From: Gottschalkia acidurici 9a
GTDB taxonomy: Bacteria; Bacillota; Clostridia; Tissierellales; Gottschalkiaceae
Length of the DNA: 64,000 nt
Direction of reading: 5' to 3'
Assembly: GCF_000299355.1 (NCBI RefSeq)
Contig: NC_018664.1
Coordinates: 1 to 64,000, forward strand
The position numbers and the translations under genes were made by a program. This document shows positions 25,534 through 33,664 of the stretch, in pieces (the first letter of the stretch is position 1; every line of letters starts with the position of its first letter). The notes beneath the pieces were generated by a model that was not told the origin of the DNA, ran no database searches, and was given only the letters and a program-made list of their open reading frames with translations.

Positions 25534-26553
25534 ATGAACAGTAAAAGAATCTCTATAAAAGATTACTTTATAAAAGTTTTAAACGGGATGGCTCTAGGTC
25601 TCTTTTCATCCCTTATAATTGGACTCATATTAAAGCAGATAGGTACGATACTAGGCGTAGAACAGTTAGTAAGTTTTGGACAAATAGCACAATTTCTAAT
25701 GGGACCTGCTATAGGCGCAGGAGTTGCATATAGCTTACAAGTATCTCCATTAGGAATATTTGCAGCTACAGTTACAGGGGCAATAGGAGCTGGAACTGTG
25801 ACACAAGTAGAAGGAAGCTTCATAATAAATGTAGGAGAACCTGTAGGGGCACTAGTAGCATCACTCATTGGTGCTGAAGTTTCAAGATTAATTCAAGGAA
25901 GGACTAAAGTAGATATAGTTTTAGTACCTGCATTATCTATAATGGCCGGAGGATTCACAGGAATATATCTAGCACCTATAATATCAAATTTTATGAGAGT
26001 ATTAGGAGAAGTTATAAATTTAGCTACACAGCAAAGTCCAATACCTATGGGAATATTAGTATCAGTTTTAATGGGTATAATTCTTACACTACCTATAAGC
26101 AGTGCTGCAATAGCTATAGCATTAGGATTAAGTGGACTTGCAGCAGGTGCATCTACGGTAGGATGCTCTAGTCAAATGATAGGGTTTGCTATAGCATCTT
26201 TTAGAGAAAATGGTATAGGGGGTTTTATAGCTCAAGGATTTGGGACTTCTATGATACAGATTTCAAATATAGTAAAAAACCCTAAAATATTTATTCCGCC
26301 TATAATAACTTCAGCTATATTAGGGCCTATATCTACTGTAGTATTTAAGATGGAAGGAACTAAAGTTGGAGCGGGAATGGGTACTAGTGGATTAGTTGGG
26401 CAATTCGCAACGTATGATGCTATGGGTAATAGTGGACTTGTGGGTATAGCTTTACTACACTTTATATTACCAGCAATAATAACCTTTTTAATATCAGAAT
26501 TTATGAGAAAAAAAGGATGGATAAAATATGGAGATATGAAGCTTGATAATTAA
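25534..26553 (+). CDS. PTS EIIC-like membrane protein (PTS_EIIC_2 family)
   Basis: About 339 residues, very hydrophobic, with around eight to ten membrane segments. It resembles the PTS_EIIC_2 family (PF13303): starts NSKRISIKDYFIKVLNGMALGLF, with glycine-rich segments AATVTGAIGAGTV, GLSGLAAGASTVGCSSQMIGF and GAGMGTSGLVGQF. No EIIA or EIIB gene is nearby, so true phosphotransfer is doubtful. It lies about 100 bases after niaR in the same direction, and could carry a nicotinate-related compound or something unrelated. ATG at 25534 is chosen over TTG at 25522. Confidence 0.75.
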   Translation: MNSKRISIKDYFIKVLNGMALGLFSSLIIGLILKQIGTILGVEQLVSFGQIAQFLMGPAIGAGVAYSLQVSPLGIFAATVTGAIGAGTVTQVEGSFIINVGEPVGALVASLIGAEVSRLIQGRTKVDIVLVPALSIMAGGFTGIYLAPIISNFMRVLGEVINLATQQSPIPMGILVSVLMGIILTLPISSAAIAIALGLSGLAAGASTVGCSSQMIGFAIASFRENGIGGFIAQGFGTSMIQISNIVKNPKIFIPPIITSAILGPISTVVFKMEGTKVGAGMGTSGLVGQFATYDAMGNSGLVGIALLHFILPAIITFLISEFMRKKGWIKYGDMKLDN

Positions 26554-26580
26554 AACTGTTTTCTATGAAACAGTTTTAAT
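26551..26580. terminator. Bidirectional terminator
   Basis: TAAAACTGTTT and AAACAGTTTTA form a stem around TCTATG between the convergent EIIC-like and GGDEF genes. Confidence 0.8.
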
Positions 26581-26585
26581 TATCG

Positions 26586-27476
26586 TTAGAATTGAACTCT
26601 ATTTCTTCCCTTGTTTTTTGCAATGTAAAGATTTTTATCAGCACAGTTAATTAAACTAGAAATATCAGGTTGATCTATACTATGAACACTGCATACACCA
26701 AAACTAGAAGTAATTTTAATAGTATTATTATCATAAATAAACTTTTTATCTTGTATTGATGCTCTCATAAGCTCTGCAACTTCTACACTTTTTTCGAGTG
26801 TAGAGTTATGAAGACAAACTAGGAACTCTTCTCCACCATATCTTGCAATCCAATCATCTTCACACTTCAAGCATTCTTTTAATATGGATGAAAACTCTTT
26901 TAATATAAGATCTCCTGCCAAATGCCCATACTTGTCATTTATAGTTTTAAAAAAATCAATATCTGTAATAATAATTGATAAGTTTTTATCTGAAATTACG
27001 GAACCAATAATATCAACTGGGAGCCTTTCATTAATATAACGTCTATTATAGACATCTGTTAAAGCATCTTTTAATATTAAAATGTTCATACTGTCTATAA
27101 GTGAGTACATACTAAGCTTTGAGTTACTGTCGTCATCTCCAAATAGCATACTGTTTGTTGTATCTTTAAATAATTCAATGACAATATGTCTATTACTTAA
27201 CTCTACAGGCATTGCAGTTATCATATAAAGCTTTTTAGGAGTATATTCGATTTTAACAAAAGTTTGTTTCTCATTATATGCACGCATTGATATACAATTT
27301 ATGCAAATTTTATTTTTTTGCCATATATCATAACAGTTTGAATTAAGTTCATTAATTTTCTTATCTTTATAAATTAATACTTTTTTTCGTAAGGGATCAA
27401 CAAAACGTATCTGTTCATATAAATTTTCAAAGATTTCTAGTTTATCAAATATTTTCTGAATTTCTTCATCATACAT
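26586..27476 (-). CDS. Diguanylate cyclase (PAS-like sensor plus GGDEF)
   Basis: 296 residues. The N-terminal half (1-120) looks like a PAS-type sensor, with RFVDPLRKKVLIYKD and a pair of cysteines in NKICINCISM that could bind a metal or heme. The C-terminal GGDEF domain begins DALTDVYNRRYINE, has IITDIDFFKTINDKYGHLAGD, and the active-site loop RYGGEEFLVCL. The GGEEF sequence and the metal-binding aspartates are intact, so c-di-GMP synthesis is expected. No membrane segment. No EAL partner is encoded nearby. Confidence 0.9.
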   Translation of the reverse strand: MYDEEIQKIFDKLEIFENLYEQIRFVDPLRKKVLIYKDKKINELNSNCYDIWQKNKICINCISMRAYNEKQTFVKIEYTPKKLYMITAMPVELSNRHIVIELFKDTTNSMLFGDDDSNSKLSMYSLIDSMNILILKDALTDVYNRRYINERLPVDIIGSVISDKNLSIIITDIDFFKTINDKYGHLAGDLILKEFSSILKECLKCEDDWIARYGGEEFLVCLHNSTLEKSVEVAELMRASIQDKKFIYDNNTIKITSSFGVCSVHSIDQPDISSLINCADKNLYIAKNKGRNRVQF

Positions 27477-27757
27477 AAATTGACTATCACTCCTTACTTT
27501 ATTAAATTATATCATTAAATACTATGACTTAAAAGCTACAATAGTACCATATTTATACTATAATAGGGCTAGTATAATACTAGAGAACAGCTTAGTATAA
27601 TATAAGCATAAGTGTCTTTTGATAAGCAAATGATGAATTCCTTTAAATACAAATATATACTAATACTATATATATATTTAATAAAAATATAAGCAGTATG
27701 TAAAGTAAAAATATACTATTATTACTTTTTATTTAAATTACTTAATGATTAAAAAAC
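27477..27757. other. AT-rich intergenic region
   Basis: About 280 bases between the GGDEF gene start and the sspH terminator. A GTATAATA-rich stretch around 27552-27605 could hold the GGDEF promoter on the minus strand. I saw no riboswitch, repeat or coding remnant. Confidence 0.4.
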
Positions 27758-27791
27758 AAAGGAATAAAGTTTAATTAAACTTTATTCCTTT
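27758..27791 (-). terminator. sspH terminator
   Basis: AAAGGAATAAAGTTTAA and its exact complement form a 17-base-pair perfect palindrome, followed on the minus strand by GTTTTTT. It lies just after the sspH stop. Confidence 0.85.
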
Positions 27792-27800
27792 AATCTATAG

Positions 27801-27992
27801 TTATTTTATTTCGAATCCTTTACCATCTAGCTCTGATAATGGTACTCTAAGTTTTTCACGAGTTCCTATAACTGAAACTAAAGCTTCATTACTTGACTCA
27901 TCTATATCTTCAATCCATACCATTTTATCTCTATAAGCTACTTTATAGTTTTCGTTTCCATGAAGAACTTTCTGCGCTTTATTCTTTAACAC
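27801..27992 (-). CDS. sspH: H-type small acid-soluble spore protein
   Basis: 63-residue protein of the SspH family: N-terminal LKNKAQKVLHGNENYKVAYR, then MVWIEDIDESSNEALVSVIG and the C-terminal VPLSELDGKGFEIK. SspH proteins are made in the forespore and packed in the spore core. Its presence shows that the organism, or its ancestor, sporulates. A strong ribosome binding site (AAGGAGGAG in the minus direction) precedes the ATG. It has its own terminator and is probably a single-gene unit. Confidence 0.88.
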   Translation of the reverse strand: MLKNKAQKVLHGNENYKVAYRDKMVWIEDIDESSNEALVSVIGTREKLRVPLSELDGKGFEIK

Positions 27993-28172
27993 AATTATCT
28001 CCTCCTTATTTTGTTTACATAAATATTATTTGAAAATGAAGTGATAAATATACTAGAAAAATGTTCACTAAATGACAAATTAATTTGAGTTAAACAAACA
28101 ATTTGTTATATAATATCTAATGGGTCATACATGAATATAATGGATAAATAGGAATAAATTAACCTTAAAGAA

Positions 28173-28495
28173 ATGACACTCAGAAATGAATATACTGGAG
28201 AATATAAAACCTCCCCTATTGGATTTAGTTCGACTACATTTTTCTTTAGATGTTTCCTTCTTTATTTAGAGGAGACTGGAAATGGGCAGCAATACAATTT
28301 GGATTAGGCTGGGTAACACTTGGAATAAGTTGGTTAGTAATGCCTTTTATATATAACAAATTACATATAAAAGATTTATTAAATAAAGGATTTTTACCAA
28401 CTGAAGAATCACAAACTAACTATATAGTTGCAAAAGGCATAATAACTAGGCAAGAAATAGATTTTTTCACTAAGAGAAAAGAAACGATAAGATAA
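28173..28495 (+). pseudogene. Small membrane protein gene with frameshift
   Basis: From ATG 28173 the frame reads RNEYTGEYKTSPIGFSSTTFFF and then goes off near 28247-28256. Another frame continues FPSLFRGDWKWAAIQFGLGW, two membrane segments, and ends at 28495. Together they match the pattern of a family of small clostridial membrane proteins (cytoplasmic TGE-containing start, then FSWTTFFFGFFPALFRGDWKW). Shifting the frame by one base near 28250 restores one chain of about 107 residues. An in-frame TAG lies directly before the ATG at 28250, so the 81-codon downstream ORF alone has no usable ribosome binding site. Function unknown. Confidence 0.65.
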
Positions 28496-28500
28496 TAACA

Positions 28501-28544
28501 CTATAATAAAATGGAACTAATAAAATAGTTCCATTTTATTATAG
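28501..28544. terminator. Long bidirectional terminator
   Basis: CTATAATAAAATGGAACTA and its exact complement make a 19-base-pair stem with loop ATAAAA, between the broken membrane gene and guaD, which run toward each other. Confidence 0.85.
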
Positions 28545-28558
28545 TGAATAAGATTTAT

Positions 28559-29842
28559 TTACTTTATGATTCTAGGTTCTTTTATTTTAATACCAGCTAC
28601 ATATCTATCTACAATATTTCTATCATCACCTATATATAAAAATCTTTCTATTCTTTCGCTCAAACTACGTTCGTTAACATCGGCTAAACTAGAATCGTCT
28701 ATAATTAATGCATCAAATTCATAGCCTTCTTCAAAACTTCCTACCTTACCTAAGAAGCTACCTCCACCTTTAGTTGCTATATAAAAAGCTTCAGAAGTGC
28801 TAAGTGAGTTATAACCTTCTTCTAAGTATACCCATCTAGCTTTTGATCCCTGAACAGCTGTTGTTATACATTCAGGTATAGATATAGTGTGACCACCAGA
28901 TATATCTGAGGCAAGACCTACATTTACACCATTATCAAGATATTTTCTAATAGGAGCTATTCCACTTGATAAGTTATAATTTGAATCAGGTGAATGAGCA
29001 ACATATACTCCATTTTTAGCCATTAGTTTAATTTCATCATCATTATTGTGAACACAGTGAGCCATTACAGTAGGTTGATCACCAAATAGTCCGTAAGCAT
29101 CATAAACTTTTGAATAATTAGGCTGATCAGGGTGTAGTTCCTTAACCCACTCAACTTCTCCCCTATTTTCAGATAAATGAGATTGAATAGGAGCATTGTA
29201 TTTCTTAGCTAGTTCACCTAAACCTTTCATTAACTCAGGAGTACAAGTAGGTACAAACCTTGGAGTTATTATAGGTTTTACTATAGGACATTTATCACTG
29301 TACTCTTTTAATATTTCTTCAGTATCTTTAAGAGACTGCTCAGTATCCTCAATCAAATAATCAGGTGAATTTCTATCCATATTTACTTTACCAACAAACG
29401 CTCCAAGTCCAGCTTCTATAAATAAATCCATTAGGGCTTTAGTAGAGTCTTTGTGTATAGTTCCAAATACTACTGATCTAGTAGTACCAACTCTCCACAA
29501 TTCGTGTACTAATCTTGAATATACCCTCTTAGCATAATCTACATCAGAGAACTTAGATTCTTCTGGGAATGTATAAGTTTCAAGCCATGGTAAAAGTTCT
29601 TTATCAAGACCAAGACCTCTATTAGGAAACTGAGGTGCATGAAGATGAGTATCAACGAAACCTGGTATTATAAGTTTGTCACCATAATCTGTTACTTCAA
29701 CGCTTTTATAATCATCTGGTAGAGATTTAAAAGTACCTTTAACTTTATCATTTTCTACTATAATGTATCCACCTTCTAAAATTGTGAACTCACTTAAAGC
29801 TTTAGTAAAGATAATATTACCTTTGTATGCTTTTATACTCAT
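28559..29842 (-). CDS. guaD: Guanine deaminase
   Basis: 427-residue zinc amidohydrolase converting guanine to xanthine. Metal-binding motifs: PGFVDTHLHAPQFPNRG near residue 60, QSHLSENRGEVEW, AHCVHNND and ASDISGG. The sequence GLGLDKELLPWLETYTFPEE is typical of guanine deaminase and places it apart from other ATZ/TRZ hydrolases. ATG follows AAGGAGGAG in the minus direction. It is downstream of the NCS2 permease, and both lie behind a guanine riboswitch, so import and catabolism of guanine are linked. Confidence 0.93.
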   Translation of the reverse strand: MSIKAYKGNIIFTKALSEFTILEGGYIIVENDKVKGTFKSLPDDYKSVEVTDYGDKLIIPGFVDTHLHAPQFPNRGLGLDKELLPWLETYTFPEESKFSDVDYAKRVYSRLVHELWRVGTTRSVVFGTIHKDSTKALMDLFIEAGLGAFVGKVNMDRNSPDYLIEDTEQSLKDTEEILKEYSDKCPIVKPIITPRFVPTCTPELMKGLGELAKKYNAPIQSHLSENRGEVEWVKELHPDQPNYSKVYDAYGLFGDQPTVMAHCVHNNDDEIKLMAKNGVYVAHSPDSNYNLSSGIAPIRKYLDNGVNVGLASDISGGHTISIPECITTAVQGSKARWVYLEEGYNSLSTSEAFYIATKGGGSFLGKVGSFEEGYEFDALIIDDSSLADVNERSLSERIERFLYIGDDRNIVDRYVAGIKIKEPRIIK

Positions 29843-29906
29843 ATAGAACTCCTCCTTAAAATTAATTTTATAATTAAATACTTATATTATAAGTATTTGA
29901 TTAACT

Positions 29907-31223
29907 TTACATAAATATGATTCTTAGAATAAATATAATAGACAATATATACATAACAGGTGATATCTCTTTGAATTTACCTGTTAGAACTTTTAAGCCA
30001 ACATAAGCAATCATACCAATAACAATACCTTCAGCTATACTATATGAAAGTGGCATTATAACTATAGTTAAGAAAGCTGGAAGGCCTTCTGTAAAGTCAT
30101 TGAAATCGATTTCCTTAACGGCAGAAACCATTAGAAGTCCAACTATAACTAGAACCGGAGATGTAGCTGCTGATGGTATGACTAAGAACAGTGGACTTAA
30201 AAACAATGCTATTAAAAAAAGTACAGAGGTACTTATAGCAGTTAATCCAGTTTTTCCTCCTTCTGATATACCAGAGGCACTTTCTACAGTGGTTCCTATA
30301 AAACTAGTACCCAAGCAAGCTGCAACTATACTACCTATAGAGTCTGATATATATGCTTTGTTTATACCAGGCAATTTTTCATTTTCATCTAATAAATTTG
30401 CTTTTGATGCAAGACCTACTAAAGTTCCAATAGTATCAAATATAGCAACGAAAAGGAATGTAAATACTGCTATTGCCATATCAGCTGTTAATACTTGATC
30501 CATACCTACAAATTTAAAAGCAGTTGGTGCTAGTGAAGGTGGGAGTGATATTGGACTAGTTGGTAATTTAGTTACACCAAAAGGTATTCCTAATAGGGTT
30601 GCTGCTACAATACCTATAAGCAATGCTCCCTTAACATTTTTATGCATTAGGAATCCAGTGAATATAATTCCTATTAATGCAATGAATACTGCTGGATCTT
30701 TTAGGTTACCTATTTCAAGTATGGCTCCACCAGATGCCACTATACCAGCATTCTTGAGACCTATGAAGGTTATAAATAAGCCTATACCTACAATCATTGC
30801 CATTTTTAGATTACTAGGAATTACATCAAACAGTGCCTCTCTAACTTTTAACAAAGTTAATATAACAAGGATTATACCTGCTATGAGAACAGCAGTTAAT
30901 GCAAATTGCCATGACTTACCCATACCTATTACTATGGAAAATGCAAAGAATGCATTTAACCCCATTGAGGGTGCTAATCCAAATGGAAAGTTACCTATTA
31001 TACCAACTAAAGCAGTTGCTATAAGGGCTGATAATGCTGTAGCTGTAAATACTGAACTTTTATCCATACCTATTTCGGGTATTCCAAGTTGATTAGGTAT
31101 AACTGCAAGTAAATATGCTATAGTCATAAAAGTAGTTATTCCTGCAGTTATTTCTGTTTTAACATCGGAACCACGATCTTTAATTTTAAAGAGTCTGTCT
31201 AAAGAGCTTTGTGAACTTAACAT
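29907..31223 (-). CDS. NCS2 purine permease (guanine/hypoxanthine, PbuG/AzgA type)
   Basis: 438-residue membrane transporter. Family features: N-terminal DRLFKIKDRGSDVKTEITAG, the motif GLAPSMGLNAFFA, TIGTLVGLASKANLLDE and GTTVESASGISEGGKTGLT. These belong to the AzgA-like branch for adenine, guanine and hypoxanthine. About 12 membrane segments. It is the first intact gene after a guanine riboswitch and is followed by guaD with a 64-base gap, so guanine is the probable substrate. Confidence 0.92.
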   Translation of the reverse strand: MLSSQSSLDRLFKIKDRGSDVKTEITAGITTFMTIAYLLAVIPNQLGIPEIGMDKSSVFTATALSALIATALVGIIGNFPFGLAPSMGLNAFFAFSIVIGMGKSWQFALTAVLIAGIILVILTLLKVREALFDVIPSNLKMAMIVGIGLFITFIGLKNAGIVASGGAILEIGNLKDPAVFIALIGIIFTGFLMHKNVKGALLIGIVAATLLGIPFGVTKLPTSPISLPPSLAPTAFKFVGMDQVLTADMAIAVFTFLFVAIFDTIGTLVGLASKANLLDENEKLPGINKAYISDSIGSIVAACLGTSFIGTTVESASGISEGGKTGLTAISTSVLFLIALFLSPLFLVIPSAATSPVLVIVGLLMVSAVKEIDFNDFTEGLPAFLTIVIMPLSYSIAEGIVIGMIAYVGLKVLTGKFKEISPVMYILSIIFILRIIFM

Positions 31224-31320
31224 TATATTACCTCCTCTTGTATGATGTATAAAAATAATTTATTTTTTATGCCTAGATAATATTAACCTAAACACAATAC
31301 TTATGCATGTATGACTATTT

Positions 31321-31457
31321 TTGTTAATTCAAGTTGGCTAGATATAACTACAATCATACATATAAAAGTAACTATACTTGAAATCGTTTTCATTTAAATA
31401 CTGTAGATAGAATCTTTGATTTTGAAAGCTTGCTTAAGGACTTTGCGAATTTAACAT
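31321..31457 (-). pseudogene. Decayed 5' fragment of a second NCS2 permease
   Basis: Reading the minus strand from 31457 gives MLNSQSP-stop-ASFQNQRF, matching MLSSQSSLDRLFKIKDR of the intact permease just downstream. Further on, the DNA at 31325-31385 matches the codons for about residues 20-50 of the same gene with many substitutions. The rest of the copy is lost. It lies between the guanine riboswitch and the live permease, so it is probably what remains of the original first gene or of a tandem duplication. Confidence 0.75.
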
Positions 31458-31589
31458 TATATCACCCCTTATGTATACTGTATGCTGAATACTAGATTTT
31501 TAATACCCATATAAAAATAATTCAAACAAAATATTTTACATTATATATAATTGGTGGTAATTTCAGTTATCTAACAAGATAATGAAAAT

Positions 31590-31713
31590 AAAAAAACCGA
31601 CTATAAGAATAACCCTGAAATAGCAACTTTCAGCTGTGGTTATTCTTGTAGTCGGATTATTTAAGGCAATCCGCCAGAAACTCTTAGACCATATTACTAA
31701 GGATATACAAGAA
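31590..31713 (-). promoter_or_regulatory. Guanine-type purine riboswitch with terminator
   Basis: On the minus strand the aptamer spans 31713-31643. P1 is CTTGTA with TACAAG. P2 is CTTAG with CTAAG, closing a loop containing AATATGG. J2/3 is AGTTTCTG. P3 is CGGATT with AATCCG. J3/1 is GACTAC, with a C at the position that reads guanine (U would mean adenine). The expression platform is CCGACTACAAGAATAACC pairing with GGTTATTCTTATAGTCGG, followed by seven T; it competes with P1. Guanine would switch off the permease-guaD operon. Confidence 0.9.
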
Positions 31714-31857
31714 TTATATTTACTTATCATCATATTATTTAAATTCATTCTACAATAATATTCTTTGCATGTCAATTTCTTTTAATTATTCTTTCTAAGA
31801 AATTTTTACATTACTTTTCGATTTATACATTTGTATTTTTAACTACGAAAATGTTTG

Positions 31858-31902
31858 AAGTGAAACTTAAACTTTCCAGTGAGGATAATTTAAGTTTCAC
31901 TT
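31858..31902. repeat. Inverted repeat, possible terminator
   Basis: AAGTGAAACTTAAA and TTTAAGTTTCACTT form a 14-base-pair stem around a 17-base loop. There is no clear T-run. It lies between the riboswitch operon (leaving leftward) and a small gene (leaving rightward), so its role is unclear. Confidence 0.5.
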
Positions 31903-32011
31903 TAGTCTCCTTAAGTTATATTACTTTTTTGCAAATCTATTTACAATATATTAAATAAAAGTTATATTATATATATTATTCAATAATGTTAAATATGAGA
32001 GGAAAAAATAT

Positions 32012-32452
32012 ATGAGAAAAAAGAGGTATGGTATTTTTATTGTTGTTTTTATATCTATAGTTTTACTTCTTTTTATTGTGAAAAAATATCAATACGATGA
32101 AAGTTTTGTAAAGACATTACCTAATATACAAGTATCTAATGATTCGAATGAGATAAAAACTTTTATTAATTACTATAGATTTAATTCTAAGATAGGCGCA
32201 AAAGAGATATTGATATCTGATGAAAATATTCAGAATGTAGCTCCTAATGAAAAATTTAATATTAAATTTGACGATACTCCTCATGAATATAATCTTTCAA
32301 TTAATTTAGATGAAGATAAGACTAATGTACCTACTATTGATAATTCTTTTTACACCCCGAAAAGTAAAGGCAAGTACGAGTATAGCCTAATGACCAGATG
32401 GTATGATAAAGGAGCAATTTCATATAAATTTACAGTGAATGTGGTTGAATGA
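32012..32452 (+). CDS. Membrane-anchored protein of unknown function
   Basis: 146 residues. A single N-terminal membrane helix (YGIFIVVFISIVLLLFIVKK, residues 6-25) anchors a hydrophilic extracellular domain. That domain is probably beta-rich: KFNIKFDDTPHEYNLSINLDED, later YEYSLMTRWYDKGAISYKFT. No family recognised. ATG follows GAGAGGAAAAAA. It is not in an operon; the next gene lies about 390 bases on. Confidence 0.6.
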   Translation: MRKKRYGIFIVVFISIVLLLFIVKKYQYDESFVKTLPNIQVSNDSNEIKTFINYYRFNSKIGAKEILISDENIQNVAPNEKFNIKFDDTPHEYNLSINLDEDKTNVPTIDNSFYTPKSKGKYEYSLMTRWYDKGAISYKFTVNVVE

Positions 32453-32845
32453 TAAAATGGAGCAATCAAAATGAAATAAAGGATAAAAGCAAATTTATGA
32501 GATATCTGATAGAAACTTTCTATAAAATGCCTAAAAAAATAACATAAAGATATAGTTAGAAGTGTTCTTACACTTGATCCTATAGATTCTTATTATATTA
32601 TTTAACAGCCTATATATTAATTTATTTATATTTCTTAATTTATATGGTTTTATCTATAATAGATAAATATAACTTCTAGAATTTTTTAGGCAGTTTTATT
32701 AATTCACTATGTCAGTACTATAAACTATTTTCAGTTTATGGAAATACATAGTATAATAAAAGTCGTGACAGAGATAATTAGTCACATTTTCAAAAAATAT
32801 ACTATATAATAACTAACATATTATAAAGTAAAATAGGAGTATAAA
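32453..32845. other. Intergenic region with distant inverted repeats
   Basis: About 390 AT-rich bases without a gene. TAAAATGCCTAAAAAAAT near 32521 and the complement of TAAAACTGCCTAAAAAAT near 32700 are inverted repeats about 180 bases apart. They could be the ends of a small non-autonomous element (MITE-like), though no target duplication is obvious. A TATAATAA-type promoter for the next gene may lie in the last 100 bases. Confidence 0.35.
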
Positions 32846-33295
32846 ATGAGAAAAGAAATCAATACTTTAATTATTGTGATGATATTGATATTGACGGGCT
32901 GTTCAAATAGAGAAGTCATTAAACATAACTATACATATAGAGGAGAAAGTGAATATTGGGTTGCTGAATATAATGTAGATGGGGAAGGGATATTTATTGA
33001 TAAGAATGGTAGTATGTCTTATGAAAGTCATAAGAAAAACATACTTACAGTAACTTATAAGAATGATTTATCGGAACTATCTTCAATAAGAAACTTAAAA
33101 GTATCTTATAAAAGTAGTGTTAGTGGGGGATCAATAGCTCATAGTTTTGATAATGGTAATCCACCAATGGAGAAAACTTATGAGATAAAGTCCTCAGGTT
33201 CAGGAGTGGCGATAGAGAGTAAAGATGAAACAATAAAAGTAAGCATAGATATTGATGGAAATATAGAAACAATTGAATTAAACAGTGTAGGATAG
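32846..33295 (+). CDS. Lipoprotein of unknown function
   Basis: 149 residues with a clean lipoprotein signal: MRKEINTLIIVMILILTGCS, Cys at residue 19. The mature part has alternating hydrophobic residues and glycine or serine turns (VSYKSSVSGGSIAHSFDNGN), suggesting a small beta-sandwich. No family recognised. ATG follows AATAGGAGT. It stands alone, with the serS leader next. Confidence 0.65.
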   Translation: MRKEINTLIIVMILILTGCSNREVIKHNYTYRGESEYWVAEYNVDGEGIFIDKNGSMSYESHKKNILTVTYKNDLSELSSIRNLKVSYKSSVSGGSIAHSFDNGNPPMEKTYEIKSSGSGVAIESKDETIKVSIDIDGNIETIELNSVG

Positions 33296-33353
33296 GTTTT
33301 ATTAATAGGTTTCAGTAGTGTTATGTCCTTTTAAGATCATATGTATAAAATCA

Positions 33354-33382
33354 TTGAACAAAGATATAATATATGATATAAT
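33354..33382 (+). promoter_or_regulatory. serS promoter
   Basis: TTGAAC and TATAAT with a 17-base spacer, placed right before the T-box leader. Confidence 0.8.
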
Positions 33383-33389
33383 TTGGAGT

Positions 33390-33623
33390 ACTATATACAT
33401 GCAATGAAGGGAAATAGTAGATATATAAATATCTTAAGAGAGCCAATGGTTGGTGAGAATTGGTGATGTTTTGTATTGAATCCGTCCCAGAGCTTTTACT
33501 TAAAAGGTAAACCTTGCAGAGGGTTAATCTGCATAAAGTGAACCATTTATGGTTAACTAGGGTGGCAACGCGGGTAATATCTCGTCCCTAATATTTTATA
33601 TATTAGAGACGGGATTTTTTTAT
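33390..33623 (+). promoter_or_regulatory. T-box riboswitch (serine)
   Basis: tRNA-sensing leader before serS. The T-box sequence AGGGTGGCAACGCGGG is at about 33559-33574. The antiterminator gives way to a terminator at 33577-33623, where TCTCGTCCCTAATAT pairs with ATATTAGAGACGGGA before a T-run. The upstream stem I region has the AGAGAGCC and GGTGAGAA elements near 33435-33460. The segment GAATCCGTCCCAGAGC near 33478 holds a plausible UCC serine specifier. Uncharged tRNA-Ser would favour antitermination. Confidence 0.92.
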
Positions 33624-33664
33624 TTTTGTGGAAACTATAAAAACTAATATTAGGAGGTATTGAA

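Noticed and set aside
29843-29906. A second purine riboswitch directly before guaD
   Set aside because: The gap is only 64 bases and lacks the aptamer elements; guaD is most simply co-transcribed with the permease.
30100-31092. Long ORFs on the plus strand opposite the NCS2 permease gene
   Set aside because: They mirror the strongly biased codon use of the permease on the other strand; no ribosome binding sites and no family resemblance.
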